From contig CAIMHL010000472.1 of assembly GCA_903840825.1 (NCBI GenBank), positions 1 through 12,006 of the forward strand: 12,006 nucleotides of DNA. The letters are read 5' to 3'. Origin of the DNA: an uncultured beta proteobacterium (GTDB lineage: Bacteria > Pseudomonadota > Gammaproteobacteria > Burkholderiales > Burkholderiaceae_C). Both the position numbers and the translations under genes were made by a program. Below, in pieces: positions 1-6,819 of the stretch (positions within the stretch are counted from its first letter, which is position 1; each line of letters opens with the position of its first letter). The notes below the pieces were generated by a model that did not search any database, had not been told where the DNA came from, and worked only from the letters and a program-made list of their open reading frames with translations.

Positions 1-2010
1 GTCAGCGGCGCGGTCAGCATCACCGCAGGCCAGACCTCGGTGCAGCTGCGCCTGGCCACCACCGATGACACCATTAGCGAGTCGAGCGAAACCTTCACCC
101 TGTCCACCGGCGCGCTTACCGGCACGCTCACCAGCAACGCAGCGGTGGTTGGCACAGCGACGATCACCGACAACGACACAGCGCCCAGCTTCAGCGTGAA
201 CAATGTGAGCATCTCCGAGGGCGGTTTGATGACCTTCACCGTTACCCGCACGGGCGACGCACAGGCCAGCCAGTCAGTGGACTTTGGAACCAGCGGCGGC
301 ACCGCACTCAGTGGAGACGACTTCACTGCCAAAAACGGCACCCTGACGTTCGCCCAAGGCGAGACCAGCCAGACCTTCACGGTACAGACCACACAGGATG
401 CGGTCTACGAGGGCAGCGAAGCCTTCGGCGTCACCTTGAGCAACAACAGCGCTGGCAGCACGATTACCACCGCCACGGCCACCGGCACCATCCTGGACGA
501 CGGCACCGGCACCGGACCGTTTGCCATAGGCACGAGCGCAGCTGACAACGACACCCCGACGGTGTCCATCGCCGTGGCCCCTGGCTCCCTGGCCGAGGAC
601 GCCGCAGGCGTGATGACCTACACGGTCAACCTGTCCACGGCGAGCGCGTTTGCCACCACGGTGAACTACACCCTGAGCGGCACGGCCGTCTCAGGCGACT
701 ACACCACCAACAACAGCACCGGCACGCTGACCATCGCCGCCGGCGCCAGCAGCGCCACCTTCACCGTCACGCCGACGGCTGACACGGTGTTCGAGGGCGA
801 CGAGACCGTGGTGGCCACCATCACCAGCGCCACCACAAACAGCGTGGCGCTGAGCACGACGGGGACTGCGGCCACCGGAACCATTACCGATGACGGCGAT
901 ATCCCAACCATCACCTACGTCGGCGATGCAGGCGGCTTTGGCAGCAATGTGACGGTTGATGAGGGCGCGTTGGCTGTCTTCTTGGTCACTATGTCGAACG
1001 CATCGTCGATCGCAACCTCGTTCGCCTTGTCGCTAACCAACGGCACCGCGAATCTAGGTAGCGACTACCTGGCGGTCAACGGCGCAGCCACCCTTGAATA
1101 CACGAACGCGATGAAGTTCAGCAACGGCGTGACACTCAATCCCGATGGCATCAGTGTCAGTATCCCGGCAGGCGTCACCAGCTTTACGGTCACCGTGCGG
1201 ACCGTCGACGATACGGGCGTTGAACCAACCGAGACCTTCAACCTGTTGGTCGGCAGCATCACTGGCACCGGCACCATCCTCGACAACGACGGCCCCCCGA
1301 CCATTGCCCACATCGGTGATCCGTCCGGTTCCGTCAGCAATGTAACGGTCGCCGAGGGCGTGGTCGCTGTCTTCACGGTCAACCTGTCACACCCTGGCAC
1401 CACCACAAACACCTTTACGATCAGTCTAATTAACGGCACAGCGAACCTGACCAGCGACTACACCAGCGCCATGACGTTCAGCGATGGCGTGACGATGAGT
1501 GGCGGCAACATCACGGTCCCTATCGGCGTGATGAGCTTCACCGTCACCGTGCCGACCGTCAACAATTTGGTCTATGAACCGGCAGAAAACTTCACCCTGC
1601 AAATCGGCACCGGAACCGGCACTGGCAACATCACCGACAACGACGCTGTGCCGACCATCAGCCACGTCGGCGACCTGTCTGGCACCATCAACAATGTGAC
1701 CGTCGTTGAGGGTGTGGCCGCGGTCTTCACGGTCAATCTGTCGAGCGCTTCGTCGACCGAGACCTCGTTCGCCCTGGCGCTCACCAACGGTTCCGCGGTG
1801 CTCGGCGAAGACTATACAAACGCGGTGACCTTCACCAACGGCGTGATCTATAACAGCGTCACCGGTTTGGTGAGCGTGCCAGCCGGCGTGACCAGCTTCA
1901 CCGTCACCGTGCCGACCACCAACGACTCAATCTTTGAGACAACCCAAACCTTTGTCCTGTCAGTTGGCGGCGTCGCCGCCACCGGCAACATCACCGACAA
2001 CGATTCGGGT
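1..2010 (+). repeat. Tandem Calx-beta-like modules (about six)
   Basis: Each module begins near a V-x-E-G or I-S-E-G motif, has an F-T-V-x-x-T-x-x-D-x-x-x-E segment, and ends in an acidic loop such as ITDND, ITDDGD or ILDND, as in the Calx-beta family that binds Ca2+ in extracellular adhesins. Approximate borders are 1-170 (partial), 190-560, 561-900, 901-1293, 1294-1647 and 1648-2010. The last three form a distinct subfamily: all start PTI-x-(Y/H)-(V/I)-GD followed by an NVTV-x-EG motif, and they are 118-131 residues long, longer than the roughly 100 of a usual Calx-beta domain. The second module ends in an odd Gly/Thr-rich linker (around 495-555) between two acidic loops. Confidence 0.82.
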
Positions 2011-5000
2011 TCGGTTGCGCAGGTCAATACCGTGCCAGGCGGTCAGAACACACCAGAAGACGTGGCGCTCGTGTTCAGTGCGACCAATCTCAACGCCATC
2101 ACGGTGACAGGCAGCGGGACTTTGAGTACGACGCTCAGCGTAGGCAGCGGGACGCTGACGGCGCTGGCATTTACGGGAGCGACGATCACGAACAACGTAA
2201 CCGGCAGCGTGACCATCACGGGCACGGCGGCGGAGATTACCGGCGCCTTGAACGGCTTGAGCTACGCTGGCGGAGTGGCCGACTACAACGGGTCCGCAAT
2301 CCTTAAGGTTCAGACCACCGAAGGCACCACAGTGACAAGCGGCAGCATCGCGATCAATCTGACGCCAGTGGCTGATATTGTGGCCGACACGGCGGCAATA
2401 ACGCCTACCAGCACGGACTTCTGTGACGCCATACCCGCCGGCGGCACCCTCCTGACAGCGGGGAGTGACACCCACACCACCAGTGTTGTGGATGGCAGAG
2501 CCGTCATCCGCGGTTTGGGTGGCAACGACACCATCACCACCACCGCCACGGGCGTTGGCGGCACCAGCATCGTGACGCTGGGCGGTAATGAAACCATCAC
2601 CACAACCAACTTCACCGGCGAAAACGTCATCTGTGCTGGCAATGGCGAGAACAGCATCACCACCACCACCACGGGCAACGGCAGCAATAAGATTGAAACC
2701 GGCAGTGGCAGCGACACCATCACCACCACAGCGGTCAACGGCGAAAACCTCATCACCGCCGGCGCCGGCAACAACACCGTCACTGTCACCACCACGGGCG
2801 TGGGCAACTCCAAGGTGGTCACCGAGGAAGGCAACGACACCATCACCACCACGGGTTTGGGTACCAGCATGGTCCTCAGTGGTGCGGGCAATGACACCAT
2901 CACCACGGGTTACGGTAAAGACCTCGTCGTTAGTGGTGCGGGCAATGACACCGTCACCACCACTGTAGGTGACGACATCGTCTTCGGTGGCGCGGGCAAT
3001 GACACCGTCACCACGGGGGAAGGTGCAGACATCGTTCTCGGTGGCGGAGGTGACGACATCATCGCCGCGGGCGCTGATGCAGACATCGTTTTCAGTGGTG
3101 ATGGCAATGACCGCATCAACGCTGCTGCGGGTGCAGACATCATCGTCAGCGGTGCGGGCGATGACATCATCTGGCTCGGATCGGACGCCAACATCGACAC
3201 CGTCATTTTCGGCTCCAATGCAACCTCCAACGGCAGCGACATCATCACCCAATTCACGACCGGTGTTGACAAGCTCAATCTGGCCGCCATGACGACGCAG
3301 ACGGCAACCACTGCCGTGAATGGTGCGGGTGCCTTGACGGTGACCGCAGGCGAGGTTTACTTCCTGAACGCGGTCGGGCCAACCGATGCAAGCACAGTGG
3401 CCTTGTCGGCTACCGCCTTGCAAGGCGGGGCGACCTGGACCAATGCCAGCAACGGCACAGTCGCTTTCTTTGTTGTCAGCGCCGGCAACGGTTCGGCGAT
3501 TTATCAATACACCGAAGCAGGTGGACTGGGCATTACAGCGGGTGAGCTGACGCTGATGGCGACAGTTGACAAAACGATTGTGGTCGGCGATTTGGAGTTT
3601 GTGGCCAACACAGCGGCAGCAAACGGGCTCGCTGCGGCAATGACGGCGCTCGCGACGACGGAAGAAGTCGCGGCGATCTCGTCGGTGGAGATCGACGTGC
3701 TTGCCAATGACAACTTCGAGAACAGCGGACGAGTGATCACGGCCATCAACGGCAGCGCCATTACCGACGGCGGAGCGGCGTTGACCGTTTCCCACGGCAG
3801 CGTGGCGCTGCTGGGCGGTAAGCTGGTGTTCACGCCGGATGATATCGACTACGTCGGCATGGCGACTTTCAAGTACACGGTGACATCTGGCGGAGTCAAC
3901 GAGAGCGCCTATGTCAATGTTAATGTAAACAACTACGTACCAGCTAGCGCGGCGCCGCCATTAAACACGGTGCCAAGCCCGCAGTACACACTATTGGCAA
4001 CCGATACGCTGGTGTTGAGCACCATCAACGGCAACGCCATCACGGTAGCCGATGCGGACAGCACGATCTTGACAACGACGCTGAATGTGGGCAGCGGCGG
4101 GACACTGACTGTGGTGACTGCGGGCGGCGCTGCGCTGATTACGGGCAACGGCTCGGGCAGCGTGAGCATTGAGGGCACTGCCGCCGAGATCAACTTCGCG
4201 CTTAATGGCTTGAGCTACGTCAGGGCTGCCGGACACACGGGCGCGGAGTCCCTGACTGTCGCCACCAGCGACGGTACCCTGGTTGACACCGACGCTATAG
4301 CCTTGATACTGCCGACGGATTTCGTCACTGCACCCTCCTACGCAATTACTATTGCTGCGTCAGACGGCCACGTCATTTTAGGCACGAGCTTAAACGACTC
4401 CTTCACGATGGGTGCTGGTGACAACAACCTCATCTTTGGCGGGGACGGTAACGATACCTTGACCATAGGCGCTGGCCACAACACTGGCTATGGTGGTGCC
4501 GGTGATGACATATTCAACCTTGGCGTCAGTAACAATGCCTATGGTGGCGACGGCAACGATACCTTTAACGCCGCTGCCGGCAACTTCATCATCGATGGTG
4601 GCGCTGGCAACGACTACATCAACGTCGCCGCTGGAAACAGTACCCTTAGCGGCGGTGATGGAGCTGACACCATCATCGCCGCCGCGGGCGACAGCATCAT
4701 TAGCGGCGGTGCTGATGCTGACAACATCACCTTGGGTGCCGGTCTCGGCACCGTCTATGGTGACAGCGGCAACGACATCATCAACGCCGCTGCTGGCGTC
4801 CTCATCTATGGCGGCGACGGTGATGACACCATCAACGTGACCACGTCCAACACCGCCTGGGGTGGCGCCGGCAACGACACCTTTACCGGTCCGGCAGGCA
4901 ACTACATCATCTACGGCGAGGGCGGCAACGACACCGTCAACCTCGGTGCTGGCAATGACACTGTCGATGTCGGGGAAGGCATCAATATTGTCAACCTCGG

Positions 5001-5622
5001 TGCTGGTAACAGCACCATTACCAGTGGTGCTGGCATAGACACCATTACCACCGGCGCAGGCAACTACATCATCAATGCGGGTGACGGCGATAACATCATC
5101 GTGACAGGTGCTGCAGTGACCTCCAGCACCATTACCACCGGTTCCGGGAACGACACCATCACCACAGGCGCTGCCATTCAAATTATTAACAGTGGTGCTG
5201 GCAATGACACCATCATCACCAGCACGGGCTTTGACGTCATCGCGGGTGGTACGGGCAATGACACCATGACTGGAGGAACTGGGGAAGATGTATTCAAGTG
5301 GAGTCTGGGCGAAACGGGTAGCGATGTCATCAAAGACTTCACATTGGCCGCTGCTGGTGATGCGCTCGACTTGAAGGACTTGTTGGTCGACGAACACGCG
5401 AACGCAGCAAGCCTGGACGCCCACCTCGATTTCAGTGCCAACGTTGCAGGTCAAACCCTCATCACTGTAGACACAAACGGCCTGGCGGCTGGCGGCACGG
5501 GGCAGACAATTACTTTAGAGAACATCACCTATGCAAGCTTGCAAACATATGCTGGCGGTAGTTCGGACACAGCCATCCTCACAAAGTTGCTGGCTGACGG
5601 CAATCTGAAAACTGACATTTGA
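1..5622 (+). CDS. Giant type I-secreted RTX adhesin with Calx-beta modules (3' part)
   Basis: The reading frame is open from base 1, so the N-terminus lies outside the window; 1873 residues are visible. The protein is rich in Thr, Gly, Asn, Asp, Ala and Ser and almost free of Cys. Modules in order are: Calx-beta-like repeats (residues 1-670), cadherin-like (672-789), RTX block 1 (835-1063), an internal RTX-terminus-like domain (1061-1191), a short Ig/cadherin-like module (1221-1311), a second cadherin-like module (1314-1438), RTX block 2 (1460-1763) and a C-terminal type I secretion domain (1754-1873). Proteins of this build are known to leave the cell through an ABC/MFP/TolC channel by an uncleaved C-terminal signal, and to fold outside on binding Ca2+. 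A role in surface attachment or biofilm is inferred from architecture only. No ABC transporter genes for it are in the window. The GTG at 40 is an internal codon, not a start. Confidence 0.93.
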   Translation, partial: VSGAVSITAGQTSVQLRLATTDDTISESSETFTLSTGALTGTLTSNAAVVGTATITDNDTAPSFSVNNVSISEGGLMTFTVTRTGDAQASQSVDFGTSGGTALSGDDFTAKNGTLTFAQGETSQTFTVQTTQDAVYEGSEAFGVTLSNNSAGSTITTATATGTILDDGTGTGPFAIGTSAADNDTPTVSIAVAPGSLAEDAAGVMTYTVNLSTASAFATTVNYTLSGTAVSGDYTTNNSTGTLTIAAGASSATFTVTPTADTVFEGDETVVATITSATTNSVALSTTGTAATGTITDDGDIPTITYVGDAGGFGSNVTVDEGALAVFLVTMSNASSIATSFALSLTNGTANLGSDYLAVNGAATLEYTNAMKFSNGVTLNPDGISVSIPAGVTSFTVTVRTVDDTGVEPTETFNLLVGSITGTGTILDNDGPPTIAHIGDPSGSVSNVTVAEGVVAVFTVNLSHPGTTTNTFTISLINGTANLTSDYTSAMTFSDGVTMSGGNITVPIGVMSFTVTVPTVNNLVYEPAENFTLQIGTGTGTGNITDNDAVPTISHVGDLSGTINNVTVVEGVAAVFTVNLSSASSTETSFALALTNGSAVLGEDYTNAVTFTNGVIYNSVTGLVSVPAGVTSFTVTVPTTNDSIFETTQTFVLSVGGVAATGNITDNDSGSVAQVNTVPGGQNTPEDVALVFSATNLNAITVTGSGTLSTTLSVGSGTLTALAFTGATITNNVTGSVTITGTAAEITGALNGLSYAGGVADYNGSAILKVQTTEGTTVTSGSIAINLTPVADIVADTAAITPTSTDFCDAIPAGGTLLTAGSDTHTTSVVDGRAVIRGLGGNDTITTTATGVGGTSIVTLGGNETITTTNFTGENVICAGNGENSITTTTTGNGSNKIETGSGSDTITTTAVNGENLITAGAGNNTVTVTTTGVGNSKVVTEEGNDTITTTGLGTSMVLSGAGNDTITTGYGKDLVVSGAGNDTVTTTVGDDIVFGGAGNDTVTTGEGADIVLGGGGDDIIAAGADADIVFSGDGNDRINAAAGADIIVSGAGDDIIWLGSDANIDTVIFGSNATSNGSDIITQFTTGVDKLNLAAMTTQTATTAVNGAGALTVTAGEVYFLNAVGPTDASTVALSATALQGGATWTNASNGTVAFFVVSAGNGSAIYQYTEAGGLGITAGELTLMATVDKTIVVGDLEFVANTAAANGLAAAMTALATTEEVAAISSVEIDVLANDNFENSGRVITAINGSAITDGGAALTVSHGSVALLGGKLVFTPDDIDYVGMATFKYTVTSGGVNESAYVNVNVNNYVPASAAPPLNTVPSPQYTLLATDTLVLSTINGNAITVADADSTILTTTLNVGSGGTLTVVTAGGAALITGNGSGSVSIEGTAAEINFALNGLSYVRAAGHTGAESLTVATSDGTLVDTDAIALILPTDFVTAPSYAITIAASDGHVILGTSLNDSFTMGAGDNNLIFGGDGNDTLTIGAGHNTGYGGAGDDIFNLGVSNNAYGGDGNDTFNAAAGNFIIDGGAGNDYINVAAGNSTLSGGDGADTIIAAAGDSIISGGADADNITLGAGLGTVYGDSGNDIINAAAGVLIYGGDGDDTINVTTSNTAWGGAGNDTFTGPAGNYIIYGEGGNDTVNLGAGNDTVDVGEGINIVNLGAGNSTITSGAGIDTITTGAGNYIINAGDGDNIIVTGAAVTSSTITTGSGNDTITTGAAIQIINSGAGNDTIITSTGFDVIAGGTGNDTMTGGTGEDVFKWSLGETGSDVIKDFTLAAAGDALDLKDLLVDEHANAASLDAHLDFSANVAGQTLITVDTNGLAAGGTGQTITLENITYASLQTYAGGSSDTAILTKLLADGNLKTDI
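2014..2367 (+). other. Cadherin-like adhesin module, copy 1
   Basis: The segment opens with a TVPGGQNTPED motif, passes through an NAITV strand, and closes with GTAAEI-x-x-ALNGLSY and an ILKVQTTEG strand. This resembles the cadherin-like modules found in tandem in large proteobacterial RTX adhesins. A second copy lies at 3940-4314 beyond the first RTX block. The fold is inferred from motif similarity only. Confidence 0.65.
2503..3189 (+). repeat. RTX block 1 (Ca2+-binding parallel beta-roll) with irregular period
   Basis: Twelve GGxGxDx(I/V)x-type motifs are visible. The key Asp or its replacement falls at codons starting 2527 (D), 2590 (E), 2650 (N), 2713 (D), 2773 (N), 2836 (D), 2893, 2947, 3001, 3055, 3109 and 3163 (all D). 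Spacing in residues is 21, 20, 21, 20, 21, 19, then 18 five times. RTX nonapeptides normally give an 18-residue coil of two half-turns with Ca2+ between turns, so the first half of the block departs from this and the second half is canonical. The early half-turns are Thr-rich (ITTT). Confidence 0.85.
2527..2835 (+). repeat. 41-residue (123-bp) A+B super-repeat within RTX block 1
   Basis: A units of 21 codons begin at 2527, 2650 and 2773 and carry a TG-x-G-x-(S/N)-(I/K) type second half. B units of 20 codons begin at 2590 and 2713 and carry N-G/T-GEN-(V/L)-I in the second half. The order is A-B-A-B-A, giving an exact 123-bp distance between A units and between B units. I checked the codon positions of every anchor by counting in the sequence. 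Confidence 0.8.
3181..3573 (+). other. Internal RTX-terminus-like domain
   Basis: Directly after RTX block 1 come IDTVIF, GSDIITQFTTGVDKLNLAAM and then a beta-rich stretch ending near AGELTLMATVD. The pattern D-x-(I/V)-x-(D/Q)-F-x-x-G-x-D-K-(I/L)-(D/N)-L is the usual cap that follows RTX repeats in type I secretion substrates such as serralysin-like and surface-layer RTX proteins, and normally lies near the C-terminus. Here about 680 residues follow it, so it is an internal module. Whether it still has secretion or capping activity is not visible. Confidence 0.7.
3661..3933 (+). other. Short Ig/cadherin-like adhesin module
   Basis: The stretch contains EIDVLANDN, a GSVALLGGKLVFTPD strand pair and a TFKYTVTSGG strand before VNVNVNN. 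The order VLANDN, then FTP-D, then F-x-Y-(T/V) is typical of the roughly 90-residue cadherin-like or Big_9-like domains repeated in bacterial surface proteins. It acts here as a spacer between the first RTX and cap unit and the second unit. Confidence 0.7.
3940..4314 (+). other. Cadherin-like adhesin module, copy 2
   Basis: This stretch repeats the signature of the module at 2014-2367: LNTVPSPQ in place of VNTVPGGQ, NGNAITV, LNVGSGG and GTAAEI-x-x-ALNGLSY. It again precedes an RTX block, so the order cadherin-like then RTX occurs twice. Base composition is locally lower in GC around 3915-3970 than in neighbouring modules. Confidence 0.65.
4378..5289 (+). repeat. RTX block 2 (Ca2+-binding beta-roll)
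   Basis: Many GGDGND, GGAGND and GGAGDD motifs recur, mostly every 17-18 residues, ending in GGTGNDTMTGGTGEDVF. Between two consecutive Asp-bearing half-turns there is usually a second half-turn reading (A/G)-A-G-N-x-(I/T)-(I/L) without the Asp. Near 4921-4980 the repeats become a true nine-residue run. This is a classic RTX region in front of the secretion signal, expected to bind Ca2+ and fold outside the cell. See the findings for the alternation. Confidence 0.9.
5260..5619 (+). other. C-terminal type I secretion target domain
   Basis: After the last RTX motifs the chain reads EDVFKWSLGETGSDVIKDF, then GDALDLKDLL, a LITVD strand, a QTITLENI strand and a tail ending ILTKLLADGNLKTDI. This order matches the C-terminal domain common to large T1SS adhesins (the VCA0849-like type), with an F-x-W-x-L-x-x-x-G-x-D-x-I-x-D-F start and an (I/L)-x-x-LL-x-(D/N)-G-x-L end. 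It is complete up to the stop at 5620-5622, so the secretion end of the protein is intact. Confidence 0.9.
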
Positions 5623-5654
5623 AAACTGACATTTGAAAACTGACATTTGAAAAC
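5607..5654 (+). repeat. 14-bp tandem repeat spanning the stop codon
   Basis: The unit gaaaactgacattt occurs at 5607-5620, 5621-5634 and 5635-5648, followed by a partial copy gaaaac at 5649-5654. The first copy encodes the last residues (K-T-D-I) and its junction with the second copy forms the TGA stop. The remaining copies lie in the 3' untranslated region. Confidence 0.97.
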
Positions 5655-5663
5655 GGACTAACT

Positions 5664-5687
5664 CGCTGCGGCAGTTCTGCCGCAGCG
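5664..5687. terminator. Hairpin between convergent genes, probably a bidirectional terminator
   Basis: A perfect 10-bp stem cgctgcggca / tgccgcagcg (5664-5673 with 5678-5687) closes a four-base loop, gttc. It lies 41 bases past the adhesin stop and 6 bases past the stop of the oppositely oriented quinone oxidoreductase. The T-tracts are weak: tagtttct on the + side and a gtccgtttt stretch on the - side. Termination in one or both directions is therefore likely but not certain. Confidence 0.7.
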
Positions 5688-5693
5688 TAGTTT

Positions 5694-6689
5694 CTACAAA
5701 GTCAAAATCGAACACCCAGTCGTCTTGCGGGCTTCCAAGTCGCGGTGGGCTTGCTGCACGTCTTCAAGCTTGTAGCGCTGGTCGATGCGGATGTTGACCT
5801 TGCCGCTGATCACGGCTTCAAACAAATCATCGGCCATCGCCTGGGTGGTTTCACGCGTGGCGATGTGGGTGAACAGTGTTTGGCGCGTCAAAAACAAAGA
5901 GCCTTTGGGGCCGAGAATGCCGGGGGCCATAGGGGCCACCGGGCCTGAGGCATTGCCAAAGCTGGCCATCAGACCAAACGAGGCTAGGCAGTCTAGCGAT
6001 TTGTCCCAGGTGTCTTTACCCACCGAGTCGTAAACCACTTTGACGCCCTTGCCGCCGGTGATTTCTTTCACCCGGGCCAAGAAATCTTCGCTTGAGTAAT
6101 TGATGACGAAAGCTGCGCCGTGCTCTTTGGCCAGCGCACATTTGGCGTCTGAGCCTGCGGTGCCGATGAGTTGCAAGCCCAGGGCGCGTGCCCATTGGCA
6201 GGCAATCAGGCCGACGCCACCGGCAGCGGCGTGAAACAACACAAAGTCGCCTGCCTTCAAGCCGCCTTGGGGCAGCGTGCGCTTGAGAAGATACTGGGCG
6301 GTGAGGCCTTTGAGCATCATGGCGGCACCGGTCTCGAACGAGATAGCATCAGGCAATTTGCACACGCATTTGGCGGGAATCACGCGCAGGTCGCAGTAGC
6401 TGCCCGGCGGCTGGCTGGCATAGGCGGCGCGGTCGCCCACTTGCAGGTGGGTCACACCCTCGCCCACGGCTTCTACGATGCCCGCGGCTTCCATGCCGAG
6501 TTGCACGGGCAAGGCCATCGGGTACAGGCCGCTACGCTGGTAGACGTCAATGAAGTTCAGGCCCACCGCGTGGTGGCGAATGCGGATTTCACCGGGGCCG
6601 GGGTCTCCCACACTGACGGTCACCAATTTAAGTTGCTCGGGGCCGCCGTGTTGGTCTATGTGGATGGCGCGTGAAGTCTGGGTTGTCAT
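5694..6689 (-). CDS. qor: NADPH:quinone oxidoreductase, zinc-free MDR family (QorA-like)
   Basis: The product is 331 residues, the usual length for the family. It is predicted to be a cytosolic NADPH-dependent reductase of quinones or of alpha,beta-unsaturated carbonyls. Visible features are the GroES-like N-terminal half (GPGEIRIRHHAVGLNFID around 31-48, LGMEAAG around 64-70), the nucleotide-binding loop HAAAGGVG at 153-160, and the KEITGGKGV, VYDSVGKDTWDKSLDCL and GLMASFGN stretches that closely follow E. coli QorA. The Cys/His ligands of zinc alcohol dehydrogenases are absent, as expected for this branch. The ATG at 6687-6689 is preceded by GAGGA nine bases upstream. The gene converges on the adhesin and diverges from the permease at 6820. 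The substrate is not evident. Confidence 0.93.
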   Translation of the reverse strand: MTTQTSRAIHIDQHGGPEQLKLVTVSVGDPGPGEIRIRHHAVGLNFIDVYQRSGLYPMALPVQLGMEAAGIVEAVGEGVTHLQVGDRAAYASQPPGSYCDLRVIPAKCVCKLPDAISFETGAAMMLKGLTAQYLLKRTLPQGGLKAGDFVLFHAAAGGVGLIACQWARALGLQLIGTAGSDAKCALAKEHGAAFVINYSSEDFLARVKEITGGKGVKVVYDSVGKDTWDKSLDCLASFGLMASFGNASGPVAPMAPGILGPKGSLFLTRQTLFTHIATRETTQAMADDLFEAVISGKVNIRIDQRYKLEDVQQAHRDLEARKTTGCSILTL

Positions 6690-6819
6690 GGGCTTGTGTC
6701 CTCGGTAAATATTTGGCTGCTAAAAACTGCCAGCATATTGCCATGAAATGTTGACGATGGCTGTCTCGGGGTCATCAGCGCGACCGCCTATGCGTCGATT
6801 GACTTGTTACAGTCCTTGC
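6690..6819. promoter_or_regulatory. Divergent promoter region between the quinone oxidoreductase and permease genes
   Basis: The 130-bp gap must serve the - strand quinone oxidoreductase and the + strand permease. It holds an imperfect inverted repeat, AATATtTGGC (6708-6717) with GCCAgcATATT (6729-6739), 12-30 bases upstream of the oxidoreductase ribosome site. It could be an operator. I could not find convincing -35/-10 pairs for either gene. Confidence 0.35.
6699..6703 (-). promoter_or_regulatory. Ribosome binding site of the quinone oxidoreductase gene
   Basis: GAGGA on the - strand with a nine-base gap to the ATG at 6687-6689. It supports this start. Confidence 0.6.

Noticed and set aside
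40..42. GTG at 40 as start of the adhesin
   Set aside because: The frame is open from base 1 and the preceding residues continue a Calx-beta strand, so the gene begins outside the window.
2500..3190. CRISPR-like regular repeats
   Set aside because: The period is in frame with a protein and the units encode RTX motifs; there are no constant repeats with unique spacers.
1960..3795. Long antisense open frame of 611 codons across RTX block 1
   Set aside because: It mirrors the adhesin frame. Stop-poor repetitive Gly/Asp/Thr codons keep the complement open; the translation is His/Arg/Cys-rich and has no recognisable domain.
4390..5454. Antisense open frame of 354 codons with RTX-like text (GDD, GGNG repeats)
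   Set aside because: It is the complement of RTX block 2; repeated ggc/gac codons give similar-looking residues on the other strand. There is no secretion end and no ribosome site.
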